NCBI GenBank assembly: GCA_944380265.1
Contig: CALWGY010000008.1
Span: 1 to 52,662, forward strand
Direction of reading: 5' to 3'
From: an uncultured Clostridia bacterium
Lineage (GTDB): Bacteria > Bacillota > Clostridia > Christensenellales > UBA1242
DNA: 52,662 nt
Below the pieces are notes generated by a model, which was given only the letters and a program-made list of their open reading frames with translations, searched no databases and was not told where the DNA came from. Positions 8,699 to 16,872 of the stretch are shown piece by piece. The first letter of the stretch is position 1. The number at the start of each line of letters is the position of its first letter. The translations under genes and the position numbers were made by a program.

Positions 8699-10144
8699 AT
8701 GTCTTTTTGCAAACTTTCAAACGAATTAACAGGCAGAGGTTTCACACAAATTGAAAACAATTTTATTGTTGAATTTTTGCCAAGCCTTAATCCACTTGCA
8801 TTAAAGGTTTATTTGCATGGTTTATATTTGTGCCAAAACGGAATTGACCACACCGTGGAAGATTTTATGAAAACCTTTGACCTATCAAAAGATGATGTTG
8901 AAAGCTTGTTTAAAAGTTTGGAAGAGTTAAACCTTGTTGATTGCATTGACACAAATCCAATGGAAGTTAGATATTTACCAGTGAAAATCTCTTCAATGTT
9001 TTTGAAAAAATTTGATGTTAGAAAATTTAAAACATTCAATGCCGAAGCACAAAGCTTGTTAAAACGTCCAATTGATATTAACGAATTTAATCAATATTAT
9101 TATCAAATTGAAAAAAACAACCTAGAAACTGAGGCTGTGGTTAAAATAATTGAATATTGTGTGTTCAAAAAAGGCGACACAGTTTCGGCAAACTACATTT
9201 TAACAGTGCTTAGAAATTGGGCTCGTGAAGGAATTAAAACCGCAAGCCAAGTTGACGAACGCATTGAAAACGAAGAACGTTACAATGATGACATTAAACT
9301 TGTTTTAACAACCCTTGGCATTAAACGTGCTTCCACCATGGAAGAAAAAGATATGTTTTTGGATTGGACAAACAATTTGGGCTTTTCACTTGACACCATA
9401 ATTCATGTTGCAAAAATAACGAAAAAGAAAAAAGGTGATTTTTTAAAACTTAATGCATTAATTAATAAATGCTTTGAACTATCAAAACTAAGCACAAAAG
9501 AAATTGATGACTTTTTTGCCATGGAAGAAGAATACTACAACATTGCAAAAACTGTGTGCCGAAACTTGGGTATTCACTACGATAATTTAAGCATTGTTGT
9601 TGAAACTTATGTTTCTTCTTGGTGCAATTTGGGCTTTGATATGGAAGCACTTAACAAATTAAGTTTGTATTGCTTCACATCAAACATTAAAAGTTTGCAA
9701 GGTATGGACAACATTGTTAACAAATTTTTTAAACTTGGCATTTTAACCTTAGATGCAATTAAGGTTTACATAAACGAACTTAACTGCTTTGATGAAAAAA
9801 TTGAAGAAATTATTAACACATTTGGTCTTTCCCGCCGTGTTAACAAATTTGATAGAGAATTTTATAACACCTGGATTAATGATTGGAAAACACCACAAGA
9901 AGTGCTAGATTATGCAATAAGTGTTAGCAAAGACAAACTTCAACCAATGCAATTTTTAAACAGGCTTTTGTCAGTTTATCACAACAAAGGCATTAAAACT
10001 GTAAGTGAAGCAAAACAAGAAAAAATTGAATTTGAAAACTACTATAAAAAATCCGATTTAAAAACCAACAAAGCAAGCAAAACCGAATATTCAAAAGAAC
10101 AACTTTCAAGTTTGTTTGACACCATTAACGAGGTTGAACTATGA
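8699..10144 (+). CDS. DnaD/DnaB-like primosome (replication initiation) protein
   Basis: 481 residues from MSFCKLSNELTG, chosen because TAAGAGG precedes that ATG while the ATG 30 nt upstream lacks a site. The N-terminal winged-helix region (about 10-110) is like DnaD/DnaB. I then count three DnaB_2/DnaD-C-type helical repeats, at about 200-265, 280-350 and 375-450, each with the W..G-F/Y...I-type core. In Bacillus such proteins open oriC DNA and recruit the helicase loader. Here the gene overlaps the DnaI-like ATPase gene (ATGA), as in dnaB-dnaI. Three repeats rather than one (DnaD) or two (DnaB) are unusual. Confidence 0.8.
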   Translation: MSFCKLSNELTGRGFTQIENNFIVEFLPSLNPLALKVYLHGLYLCQNGIDHTVEDFMKTFDLSKDDVESLFKSLEELNLVDCIDTNPMEVRYLPVKISSMFLKKFDVRKFKTFNAEAQSLLKRPIDINEFNQYYYQIEKNNLETEAVVKIIEYCVFKKGDTVSANYILTVLRNWAREGIKTASQVDERIENEERYNDDIKLVLTTLGIKRASTMEEKDMFLDWTNNLGFSLDTIIHVAKITKKKKGDFLKLNALINKCFELSKLSTKEIDDFFAMEEEYYNIAKTVCRNLGIHYDNLSIVVETYVSSWCNLGFDMEALNKLSLYCFTSNIKSLQGMDNIVNKFFKLGILTLDAIKVYINELNCFDEKIEEIINTFGLSRRVNKFDREFYNTWINDWKTPQEVLDYAISVSKDKLQPMQFLNRLLSVYHNKGIKTVSEAKQEKIEFENYYKKSDLKTNKASKTEYSKEQLSSLFDTINEVEL

Positions 10145-11094
10145 TTGAAAAAAACCAAGCGAAACAGATTATACACAACATTTTTACATTGAGAAGGTCA
10201 AACGCAATTCAAACTGCAAAAAACAACCTAAATAAAGCGTTAGAAAACAAAAAACTTAACACCAGTTTTTATAAGATTAGGTCGCTTCAATTTGATTTGA
10301 GCAAATTAGATGAAAAAAGCGACAAAGCAAAACAAATAACAAAACAAATTGAAGAAGAAAAAGCTAATTTTAAACAAATTTTGAAGGAACTAAAACTTAA
10401 CTACTCAGATTTTTTGCCAAAATTTAAGTGCAAAAAATGTGGTGACAAAGGTTTTGTTAATGGCAAGCCTTGTTCGTGTTTTAAAGCCGAACAAAACCGT
10501 GTTTATTTGTTAAATTCGGGAATTAACAAAGAAAAACTTCCAAGTTTTGAAAATGTTGATTTTGGTGTGTTTGGAAAAACAGAAAACACAAACAAAAAAC
10601 TTTATGAAATTGCAAAAGAATTTGTTGATAAGTTTTATGAAACCAAAAAGCAAAACTTGATTATTGTTGGCAATGCCGGAGTTGGAAAAACTTATTTAAC
10701 AGAATGCATGTTAAACCAAGCAATTAAAAACAACATTTATTCGGTTTATGTTACCGCATTTAACCTAAATCAGGAATTTTTAAAATATCACATTGCAAAA
10801 ATTGAAGACAAATCCGAAATACTTGCCCCATATTTAACATGTGACCTGCTTATTATTGATGATTTGGGCAGTGAAAACAAACTTAACAACGTAACTGTGG
10901 AATATTTGTATGTTGTTTTAGATGAAAGAGCGCGAAAAAATTTGAAAACTGTAATAACAACAAATTTATCACCTGAGCAAATTCAAAACCACTATGAAGA
11001 ACGTGTTTTTTCAAGAATGTTTAATAAACAAATTGGAATTGTTGTTAACATGCAAGGCGACGATTTAAGATTTAAAAAACAAACAAAAAAATAA
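10141..11094 (+). CDS. dnaI: DnaI/DnaC-like helicase loader ATPase
   Basis: 317 residues. An N-terminal helical region is followed by a zinc-binding knuckle (Cys97, Cys100, Cys111, Cys113) and an AAA+ domain with Walker A GNAGVGKTY (177-185), Walker B DLLIIDDLGS (about 235-244) and a C-terminal sensor region. It loads the replicative helicase ring onto origin DNA. Translation is coupled to the upstream DnaB-like gene by a 4-nt overlap. The hairpin terminator at 11090-11109 includes the stop codon. Confidence 0.88.
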   Translation: MIEKNQAKQIIHNIFTLRRSNAIQTAKNNLNKALENKKLNTSFYKIRSLQFDLSKLDEKSDKAKQITKQIEEEKANFKQILKELKLNYSDFLPKFKCKKCGDKGFVNGKPCSCFKAEQNRVYLLNSGINKEKLPSFENVDFGVFGKTENTNKKLYEIAKEFVDKFYETKKQNLIIVGNAGVGKTYLTECMLNQAIKNNIYSVYVTAFNLNQEFLKYHIAKIEDKSEILAPYLTCDLLIIDDLGSENKLNNVTVEYLYVVLDERARKNLKTVITTNLSPEQIQNHYEERVFSRMFNKQIGIVVNMQGDDLRFKKQTKK

Positions 11095-11109
11095 GCAACT
11101 TTGCTTATT
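11090..11109 (+). terminator. Terminator of the primosome operon
   Basis: AATAAGCA / TGCTTATT stem followed by eight T; overlaps the stop codon of dnaI. Confidence 0.75.
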
Positions 11110-11161
11110 TTTTTTGTTAATTTTAATCAATTTTAAAAATTTTTTAAAAATTTTAAAAACT

Positions 11162-11590
11162 TAAAAAAACCACGGAGCAGCCTAGTGTTTTTTTAATAAA
11201 TAATAACCAAATAAAGTCATAATTTTTAACTTAGGTGTTCCAAAATTAATTTTTTGTGCTATAATATTTATGTGGTTTAAGCATAGATTTATGTTTTGCT
11301 TATGGACTGTAACCAAAAACGCCAACACACAATTAGTGTTGCACACACAATTAAAATAACCCACACTAGTGGTTAAAAAAAATTAAATTTTTGTGTTTTG
11401 GCTGGCAAAACATCACAAAACTTAAAATCACAAACAATTGGTGTAATCCTACCAAAATAATGTTATAAATTTGTTTGTTTTTATGTGGAAATTAAACTAA
11501 TAAAAACTTGTGGCAAAGTGTAATAAAGTGTTTAAAATTCAATCTGTGGTAACAAACAATTTACAACAAAAATGAGGTTATTACAAATTT
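11162..11590 (+). ncRNA. Candidate structured RNA or long structured leader upstream of the YgjV-like gene
   Basis: A 480-nt stretch without a supported gene. An extended -10 (TGTGCTATAAT, 11255-11265) would start RNA near 11272. Downstream are CAACAC/GTGTTG (about 11322-11340), TTTTGTG-TTTTG/CAAAA-CACAAAA (about 11391-11421) and TTGGT/ACCAA (about 11439-11456). Separately, CTAGTGT and AACCA near 11164-11190 can pair with ACACTAG and TGGTT near 11362-11376, closing a domain of about 210 nt. I recognise no RNA family: it is not tmRNA, RNase P or SRP RNA by their conserved cores. It may instead be the 5' leader of the gene at 11594. Confidence 0.3.
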
Positions 11591-11593
11591 TTT

Positions 11594-12325
11594 ATGTCAA
11601 GTGTCAATTTTATTATTGCACAAATTTTGGGTTTGACTGCGACATTAATTTTATGCTTGTCCTACACTGTTAAAAACAAAAAAACATTTTTGTTACTTTC
11701 GTTTTTCGGGGAAACAGTTTACGGACTTTCGTTCATATTTGTAAATTCCTTAGGAACTGGATTAATTGCATTACTTTCCTGCTTGCAATCAATTTGTTTT
11801 TACTTTTATGATAAAAAAGGAATTGTAATGCCAAAACTTATTGCCTTAATTTTTGCCACATCGTTTGTTTTGGTGGGCGTTTCACTAATGCAAACATTGT
11901 GGGACTTAATACCTGTTATTTTGTATGTTTGGTTCACATTTTCACTTTACCAAACCGAAGTTAAGTCAATTAGAATTATGTATGTAATACCAAACACAAT
12001 TTTGGCTGTTTACGACATAGTGGTTATGGCATATGCCAGTGCCTTTGAAGATGGCTTTGAAGCGTTGTTTTTACTTTCAGTTATTTTAATTGATTTAGTT
12101 AAAACACAAAAAATTAAAAACAACAAATTGAAACGTGCAACACTAACAAAACAAAATTCTATTTCAAAAAAGTTTATGGGAGTTAAATTTAACTTACGGT
12201 CCGCTATTTTTGAAACAGAAACTAGTGATAACCAAGTAAGTCGTAAATACATTAGTAGGCGGAAATTTATGCATATTCCAAGTTTCTTTTTACAATATGT
12301 ACGCCCAAAACTACCACAACATTAG
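11594..12325 (+). CDS. YgjV-family inner membrane protein
   Basis: 243 residues: about six membrane segments in residues 5-165, then a basic cytoplasmic tail of about 75 residues. The opening, with AQILGLTATLILCLSYTVKN and FLLLSFFGETVYGLSF, fits the YgjV/Imp-YgjV family (PF10688), whose function is unknown. The only GAGG lies 17 nt before the ATG, too far for a normal site, so initiation may be weak or start elsewhere. It is preceded by the long structured region at 11162-11590 and followed by a bidirectional terminator. Confidence 0.7.
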   Translation: MSSVNFIIAQILGLTATLILCLSYTVKNKKTFLLLSFFGETVYGLSFIFVNSLGTGLIALLSCLQSICFYFYDKKGIVMPKLIALIFATSFVLVGVSLMQTLWDLIPVILYVWFTFSLYQTEVKSIRIMYVIPNTILAVYDIVVMAYASAFEDGFEALFLLSVILIDLVKTQKIKNNKLKRATLTKQNSISKKFMGVKFNLRSAIFETETSDNQVSRKYISRRKFMHIPSFFLQYVRPKLPQH

Positions 12326-12340
12326 CGTTTGTGATAGAAC

Positions 12341-12371
12341 AAAAAAGAAGAACGTTTTGTTCTTCTTTTTT
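12341..12371. terminator. Bidirectional terminator
   Basis: AAAGAAGAAC / GTTCTTCTTT stem with A- and T-runs between the YgjV-like gene (+) and the glycosylase gene (-). Confidence 0.75.
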
Positions 12372-12372
12372 A

Positions 12373-12840
12373 TTAATTTTCTTTTAATTCCCTTTCCCAA
12401 ATTTCAAAATTAAACCTTGTGTTTGCAGAACTTGTTGATGGCATGCAAACAACATTAAAATTAAGGTTGTTTTTAGTTAAGTATTTTTGTGTTAGTTCAA
12501 AACTCTTTTTGCCGTTGCACAAAATTTTTTTAACATTTGTGTGTGGTGGCAAAACTTTCTTTAAATCAACAAATTTAACATCTTTAATGTCTTTATCCAA
12601 ACTGCCACTAATAGTGCAACTTTCCACAATATCCCAAAGTGCAAAATTATGGCTTAAAACAAAATCAATTTTATCTTCAACATTAAAAAATTTAACTGAA
12701 AAAAACATTTCCATCATTTTCCAAAACTTGTTTTGTGGATTGCCATAATAAAAGTTGTTTTTTCGACTAATAGCACTTGGAAAACTTCCTAATATTAAAA
12801 TTTTTGAATTTTTGTTATATATTGGTTCAAACCCTTCCAT
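12373..12840 (-). CDS. Hypoxanthine (deoxyinosine)-DNA glycosylase, UDG superfamily
   Basis: 155 residues. Motif 1 is LILGSFPSAISR (15-26) and motif GNPQNKFWKMM (about 33-43) contains the catalytic-type Asn. The C-terminal motif is MPSTSSANTRF. This is the pattern of the HDG/family 6 uracil-DNA-glycosylase-like enzymes that excise deaminated adenine. It acts in base excision repair in the cytoplasm. Divergent from dtd. No Shine-Dalgarno: an extended -10 (TG-TAAAAT) lies about 7 nt before the ATG, so the mRNA may be leaderless. Confidence 0.85.
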   Translation of the reverse strand: MEGFEPIYNKNSKILILGSFPSAISRKNNFYYGNPQNKFWKMMEMFFSVKFFNVEDKIDFVLSHNFALWDIVESCTISGSLDKDIKDVKFVDLKKVLPPHTNVKKILCNGKKSFELTQKYLTKNNLNFNVVCMPSTSSANTRFNFEIWERELKEN

Positions 12841-12872
12841 ACATATTATTTTACACTAAAATTTTCATATGA

Positions 12873-12878
12873 TATACT
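12873..12878 (+). promoter_or_regulatory. Extended -10 of dtd
   Basis: TGATATACT ending at 12878; the start codon at 12905 follows a TAAGGA ribosome site. Confidence 0.55.
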
Positions 12879-12904
12879 AAATAAAAAATTTTTAAGGAAA
12901 ATTT

Positions 12905-13345
12905 ATGAAAATTGTTGTTCAGCGCGTTTTAAACGCAAATTTAAAAATTGATGGAAAACTGGTTTCAAGCATTCAAAAAGGTTTGGTTGCTTTTGTTGGT
13001 TTTGGCGAAAATGATGAAACCCCAAACCTAAACTGGTTTGCAAACAAACTTGCAGGACTTAGAATTTTTGAAGATGAACAAGGCAAAATGAACCTTAACG
13101 TTTCGCAAATTGATGGCGAAATTTTGGTTGTGCCAAATTTTACATTATACGCAAACTGCATGCATGGTTTTAGGCCAAGTTTTATTGGTGCACTTAATCC
13201 ACAAAAGGCAATTGTTAAGTTTAACGAATTTGTTACAGTTTTAAACCAAATGCTTCCAAACAAAATAAAAACTGGTGTTTTTGGTGCTGACATGAAAATA
13301 AATCAAACCAACGATGGACCAATAACAATTATTATTGAAAATTAA
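12905..13345 (+). CDS. dtd: D-aminoacyl-tRNA deacylase
   Basis: 146 residues, the normal DTD length. N-terminal MKIVVQRVLNANLKIDG and the active-site motif around VPNFTLYANC (family: SQFTLYGDC) are present, with GFRPSF following. The cross-subunit Gly-cis-Pro motif region TGVFGADM...NDGPIT is near the C-terminus. It removes D-amino acids (and Gly from tRNA-Ala) mischarged on tRNA. Divergent from the DNA glycosylase gene. Confidence 0.93.
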   Translation: MKIVVQRVLNANLKIDGKLVSSIQKGLVAFVGFGENDETPNLNWFANKLAGLRIFEDEQGKMNLNVSQIDGEILVVPNFTLYANCMHGFRPSFIGALNPQKAIVKFNEFVTVLNQMLPNKIKTGVFGADMKINQTNDGPITIIIEN

Positions 13346-13441
13346 TTTTTGTGTTACTTATGTTAATGTTTTTGGTAAAATATATATAATAAACAAAGCG
13401 TTTTAATTGTTTAATATTAAAAATTTAATTTGGGGTTAAAA

Positions 13442-14545
13442 ATGAGCGTTAAAATGAATGTTGTTAGGCGACTTTTAAAAATTAAAAAAGAAGCCGACTT
13501 AAAAAAATCTAATAAAACAAACTTTAAGTCAATTTATGATGTTTTGGAAATTAATGATAATTGGCGTAACTCGCCACAAGTTATTAAAAACATTGCGTTA
13601 AAAGAATTAACAATTGAGTCAACACAAATTAAAAATGTTCCTTGCTTTTTATTTAAACCAAATTTTAAATATAAGCATTTTGCAAACACCCCAAAAACCA
13701 ATGAAGACATATTGTTTGTTTACATTCATGGTGGTGGTTTTGTTAATGGCTTTGCTGAACAAGGTGCATATTTAATTAAAGCAATTTCACGCAGAATTGG
13801 TTGCAGTGCTCTTGCAATAAACTACACACTTTCACCAGAAGTAACTTATCCTTTTGCATTAAATCAAATTGTTGATGTTTACCTTGAAATAATTAAAAAT
13901 CACAAACCAAATAAAATAATTATTGGTGGCGAATCGGCTGGTGGAAATTTGTGTTTGGCACTTTTACTTAAACTTAAAAGTTTGAATATTGAACTGCCAA
14001 AAATGGCAATAATTGCTTCTGGGTTTTTAGATTTAACAGGTTCTGGTGTTAGTTATGTAACAAATGCAAACACCGATGTTTCACTTTCTGGTGGGCAATT
14101 ATCCTACATGGCAAATGCATACTTAATGGGCGAAAAAGTTAAAAAAGTGTCCGTATCAGAATTAAAAAATCCGTTAGTTTCGCCAATTTTTGGAGATTTT
14201 TCCAACTTCCCACCAATATTTTTTAGTGTTTGTTCCGATGAAATTTTGTATTCCGACACACTAACCGCATATCAAAAGTGCAAGGCGTGCCATGTTAAAA
14301 CAAAACTTGTAACAAACAAAAACTGTTTTCATGGTTACATGGCTTTGGGAGATTTTTTTGAAGAAGGAAAACTGGTTTGCAACGACGCTGCAAAATTTAT
14401 TAAATCTGTTTTTAAACTTAAAACCATAAACTTAATTCCCGAACGCAAATCATCAAAAAACAAAATAAGGAAGCAAAACAGCAAAACACAAACGAATAAT
14501 AAAAAAAATTTATATAATGCAAAACAATTTTTGGGTTTTAATTAA
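13442..14545 (+). CDS. Alpha/beta hydrolase (HSL/lipase-esterase type)
   Basis: 367 residues from the ATG at 13442, preferred over a TTG 12 nt upstream because GGGG lies 6 nt before it. Oxyanion motif HGGGFVNG (about 99-106), nucleophile elbow GGESAGGN (Ser near residue 164), acid CSDEILYSD and His in FHGYM near the C-terminus form the hormone-sensitive-lipase-type triad. It hydrolyses small carboxylic esters; the substrate is unknown. The last 50 residues are a Lys/Asn-rich basic tail outside the fold. Terminator at 14550-14580. Confidence 0.87.
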   Translation: MSVKMNVVRRLLKIKKEADLKKSNKTNFKSIYDVLEINDNWRNSPQVIKNIALKELTIESTQIKNVPCFLFKPNFKYKHFANTPKTNEDILFVYIHGGGFVNGFAEQGAYLIKAISRRIGCSALAINYTLSPEVTYPFALNQIVDVYLEIIKNHKPNKIIIGGESAGGNLCLALLLKLKSLNIELPKMAIIASGFLDLTGSGVSYVTNANTDVSLSGGQLSYMANAYLMGEKVKKVSVSELKNPLVSPIFGDFSNFPPIFFSVCSDEILYSDTLTAYQKCKACHVKTKLVTNKNCFHGYMALGDFFEEGKLVCNDAAKFIKSVFKLKTINLIPERKSSKNKIRKQNSKTQTNNKKNLYNAKQFLGFN

Positions 14546-14549
14546 AAAT

Positions 14550-14580
14550 AAAAAAGATGCAAACCTTATGCATCTTTTTT
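14550..14580. terminator. Bidirectional terminator
   Basis: AAAAAAGATGCA / TGCATCTTTTTT; it overlaps the last codons of mscL on the minus strand. Confidence 0.75.
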
Positions 14581-15192
14581 ATTTTTTTGTTTTGATTGTT
14601 TTAGTTCAGCATTTTCTTTTAACAAATCTCTAATTTGCATTAATAGTTCTTCTTGTGATGGATGTTTTAATTTTTCTTCTTGTTCTTTTAATTTTCGTTG
14701 TTCTTCTTCCAATTTTTTCTTTTCTTCAAGTTGAAGTGCTTTAACTTTTTCATGTTCTTTCCACAATTCCTTAAAAGATTTGTTTTGTTCTTTTGCTTGC
14801 ATTCTAATTAATTTTCTTTCTTCTCTTATTTCTTTTTTAGATTGTGTTGAAACAAAATCGGTTAATTCCTTAAACTTTTTTTGTGAGTTGGTTACAAGTT
14901 TAACCATAATAAACACAGATAATGCAATAATTAAAAAGTCAATAACAGTTTGCAAAAACGCACCATAAGCCCATGTTAATGTTGCCACACCTTCTGCATC
15001 ACGCCTTAAAACAATGCTTAAATCAGCAAGGCTTGCAGCCCCTGTTCCCCATGTTATAAGCGGCATAATTATGTCGTTAACCAAACTTGAAACAATTTTG
15101 TTGAACGCAGTTGCAATAATTAAGCCAACTGCCATATCAAAAACATTACCCTTTGAAATAAACGCCTTAAATTCACTAAAAAACTTTTTCAT
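14566..15192 (-). CDS. mscL: Large-conductance mechanosensitive channel MscL with long charged tail
   Basis: 208 residues, against about 120-150 for most MscL. The N-terminus FKAFISKGNVFDMAVGLIIA and TM1 (about 15-45), a short periplasmic loop and TM2 (about 72-98) are canonical. The remaining 105 residues are a Lys/Glu/Gln-rich predicted coiled coil extending the cytoplasmic bundle. The channel opens on membrane tension to release solutes during osmotic downshock. The ribosome site AAAGGAG lies at the end of tdk, so the two genes form an operon. Confidence 0.93.
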   Translation of the reverse strand: MKKFFSEFKAFISKGNVFDMAVGLIIATAFNKIVSSLVNDIIMPLITWGTGAASLADLSIVLRRDAEGVATLTWAYGAFLQTVIDFLIIALSVFIMVKLVTNSQKKFKELTDFVSTQSKKEIREERKLIRMQAKEQNKSFKELWKEHEKVKALQLEEKKKLEEEQRKLKEQEEKLKHPSQEELLMQIRDLLKENAELKQSKQKNKKDA

Positions 15193-15194
15193 AT

Positions 15195-15776
15195 TTAATT
15201 TTCTCCTTTTGCCTTTTTAAAACAACTGTAACACATGGCTTCATAACGCTCATCGCCACCAATCAAAATTTCATCGCCGTCAGTTGCAACTTTTCCATTA
15301 ATTAATCGTGCATTAATTATTGCCTTTTTGCCGCACTTACAAATTGATTTTAGTTCTGTTATGCTATCAGCAAGTTCAATTAATCGTTTGCTGCCTTCAA
15401 ACAATTCCGTTTTAAAATTTGTTTTCAAGCCATAACACAAAACAGGCACAAATTCTGTTAAATCTCTAAGTTCTTCAATTTGTTTTGCTGTTGCAAACTG
15501 ACATTCGTCCATAATAATAACATCGCAATTATTTTTGTTTTGCAAATATAAATTAGTTAAACTATCATTTTTATCAAATGCTATGCACTCTGCACTTAAA
15601 CCAATTCTGGATTTAACAACAATTTTGTCATCTTTTTTGTCACGATTGTCAATGCTGGGTTTAATTAACAAAACTTTAAAGCCTTTTTGCAAGTAATTAA
15701 ATCTACACATAAGTGCCTGTGCCGATTTTGAACACCCCATGGCACCATATTTAAAATATAACTTAAATTTTGCCAT
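15195..15776 (-). CDS. tdk: Thymidine kinase
   Basis: 193 residues from MAKFKLYFKYGAMG, with AAGGTGG upstream; an earlier in-frame ATG would add 19 low-complexity residues. Type II thymidine kinase: P-loop GAMGCSKS (11-18), where the usual SGKS glycine is Ser; Walker B-like IIMDECQF; substrate lasso region; and zinc ribbon Cys pairs CKCGKK and CYSCFK near the C-terminus. It phosphorylates thymidine in nucleoside salvage and so feeds Tmk (24 kb in this window). Operon with mscL. Confidence 0.92.
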   Translation of the reverse strand: MAKFKLYFKYGAMGCSKSAQALMCRFNYLQKGFKVLLIKPSIDNRDKKDDKIVVKSRIGLSAECIAFDKNDSLTNLYLQNKNNCDVIIMDECQFATAKQIEELRDLTEFVPVLCYGLKTNFKTELFEGSKRLIELADSITELKSICKCGKKAIINARLINGKVATDGDEILIGGDERYEAMCYSCFKKAKGEN

Positions 15777-15939
15777 ATTTACCACCTTAAAATTATTTAA
15801 ATTAATATTAAAATTAAAATTAAAAAAAGGCAACTAAATTAGGCGTGACATAAAACACTTTTTCTTTTTTGTTTATTTAAAACAATTATTAACAAAAAAA
15901 ACAAAATTGTTTAAACAAAATTTTTATGAAATAAAAAAA

Positions 15940-15974
15940 CAAGAATAACACCCACCTAGTTTGTGTTATTCTTG
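15940..15974 (-). terminator. Terminator of the tRNA operon
   Basis: Perfect 12-bp stem CAAGAATAACAC / GTGTTATTCTTG followed on the minus strand by T7. It lies downstream of tRNA-Met. Confidence 0.85.
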
Positions 15975-16017
15975 CATGCCTAAAAAATAAAAAAAATGGC
16001 TAACGTGCCATTTAATT

Positions 16018-16094
16018 TGGTAGCGGCGGTGGGATTCGAACCTACGACCTTGCGGGTATGAACCGCACGCTATAACCAACTAAGCTACGCCGCC
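16018..16094 (-). tRNA. tRNA-Met (CAT), elongator type
   Basis: 77 nt including encoded CCA. Acceptor GGCGGCG pairs with CGCCGCT, the anticodon loop reads CAT, and the T-arm GGTTCGAATC is intact. Normal G1 pairing distinguishes it from the initiator. Last gene of the fMet-Glu-Met operon. Confidence 0.95.
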
Positions 16095-16101
16095 ATAAAA
16101 T

Positions 16102-16176
16102 TGGTAGTCCCAAGGGGAATCGAACCCCTGACTCCACCGTGAAAGGGTGATGTCTTAACCTCTTGACCATGGGACC
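16102..16176 (-). tRNA. tRNA-Glu (TTC)
   Basis: 75 nt including CCA; acceptor GGTCCCA / TGGGACT, anticodon TTC in CCCTTTCACGG, T-arm GGTTCGATTC. Confidence 0.95.
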
Positions 16177-16185
16177 AAAACAAAA

Positions 16186-16262
16186 TGGTAGCGGGGGCAG
16201 GATTTGAACCTGCGACCTTCGGGTTATGAGCCCGACGAGCTTCCGAGCTGCTCCACCCCGCG
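16186..16262 (-). tRNA. tRNA-fMet (CAT), initiator
   Basis: 77 nt including CCA. It starts CGCGGGG with the initiator-type unpaired C1, has the GGG/CCC anticodon stem (TCGGGCTCATAACCCGA) and a T-arm GGTTCAAATC. Confidence 0.95.
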
Positions 16263-16291
16263 ACAAACAACCTTAAAATTAAGGCAATAAT

Positions 16292-16320
16292 ATTCTATCT
16301 AATAATGCACCCATTGTCAA
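16292..16320 (-). promoter_or_regulatory. Promoter of the tRNA operon
   Basis: Minus strand TTGACA (16320-16315), 17-nt spacer, TAGAAT (16297-16292), about 30 nt before tRNA-fMet. Confidence 0.85.
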
Positions 16321-16465
16321 TGGTTTTATTAATTTAATTTTATTTTTTTTAACTAATTTTTAACACAACAAATTAAACACTAACAACTTAACCATAGAAA
16401 AATAAAAATGTTTTTAACAAATAATTTATTACGCAAAGTAATATATGAAACACAAACAAAAAATA

Positions 16466-16490
16466 AAACACTAAGATTAACTTAGTGTTT
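16466..16490 (-). terminator. Terminator overlapping the end of the zinc-ribbon gene
   Basis: AAACACTAAG / CTTAGTGTTT stem, T-run on the minus strand. The stem includes the last codons and stop. Confidence 0.75.
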
Positions 16491-16656
16491 CGCTTGAATA
16501 ACTATCTTTTTTGTAAGAAGTGAATTCATTATTTGAACAACGTGGGCATGGAGGCATTTTGTCGTAATCTCCAACACTTACTTCTTGGCCACAGTTTGTG
16601 CAATAATATGTGCCATCACCTGGTTTTTCGCCCGTTTTAATAATTTGTGAACTCAT
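16477..16656 (-). CDS. Small zinc-ribbon (rubredoxin-like) protein
   Basis: A 59-residue protein beginning MSSQIIKTGEKPGDGTYYC. One zinc ribbon: Cys19 and Cys22 in CTNCG, then CPRC. Many Firmicutes encode such single-ribbon proteins, often near rubrerythrin-like genes; no reaction is known. The site AGGAG precedes the ATG by 9 nt, and the terminator hairpin starts inside the gene, so it is a compact single-gene unit. Zinc or iron binding is inferred from the cysteines only. Confidence 0.75.
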   Translation of the reverse strand: MSSQIIKTGEKPGDGTYYCTNCGQEVSVGDYDKMPPCPRCSNNEFTSYKKDSYSSETLS

Positions 16657-16720
16657 AATTATAATCTCCTTTTTATGTTATATTTTTAATGTGTGCATAA
16701 TTTTTAAAAATATTATAAAA

Positions 16721-16795
16721 AATATTCATTTCATTCATATTATTTTTGCGGAGTCTAAAAAACAATATTCATTTCATTTGCACTATTTTTGCGAA
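16721..16795. repeat. Two imperfect 32-bp direct repeats
   Basis: AATATTCATTTCATT-N5-TATTTTTGCG occurs at 16721-16750 and 16764-16793 (period 43 bp). A partial third copy of the right part (TTTTTGCG-TCTAAAAAA) lies near 16821-16840. They lie in the gap upstream of the zinc-ribbon gene. Confidence 0.6.
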
Positions 16796-16841
16796 CATAT
16801 ATGCCCCACTTTGTTTGCGTTTTTTGCGTATCTAAAAAAAT

Positions 16842-16866
16842 AAAATCACATATATTATGTGATTTT
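16842..16866 (-). terminator. Terminator of the P-loop gene
   Basis: AAAATCACA / TGTGATTTT stem directly after the minus-strand gene at 16873-17409. Confidence 0.65.
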
Positions 16867-16872
16867 AAAAAT

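Noticed and set aside
11182..11364. 60-residue minus-strand ORF in the 11.2 kb gap
   Set aside because: No ribosome site and it overlaps the predicted RNA stems; noncoding explanation preferred.
16042..16270. Two overlapping minus-strand ORFs of 61-74 residues
   Set aside because: They are translations of the three tRNA genes at 16018-16262.
16721..16840. CRISPR-like array from the 32-bp repeats
   Set aside because: Only two to three imperfect copies with 10-15 bp spacing and no cas genes.
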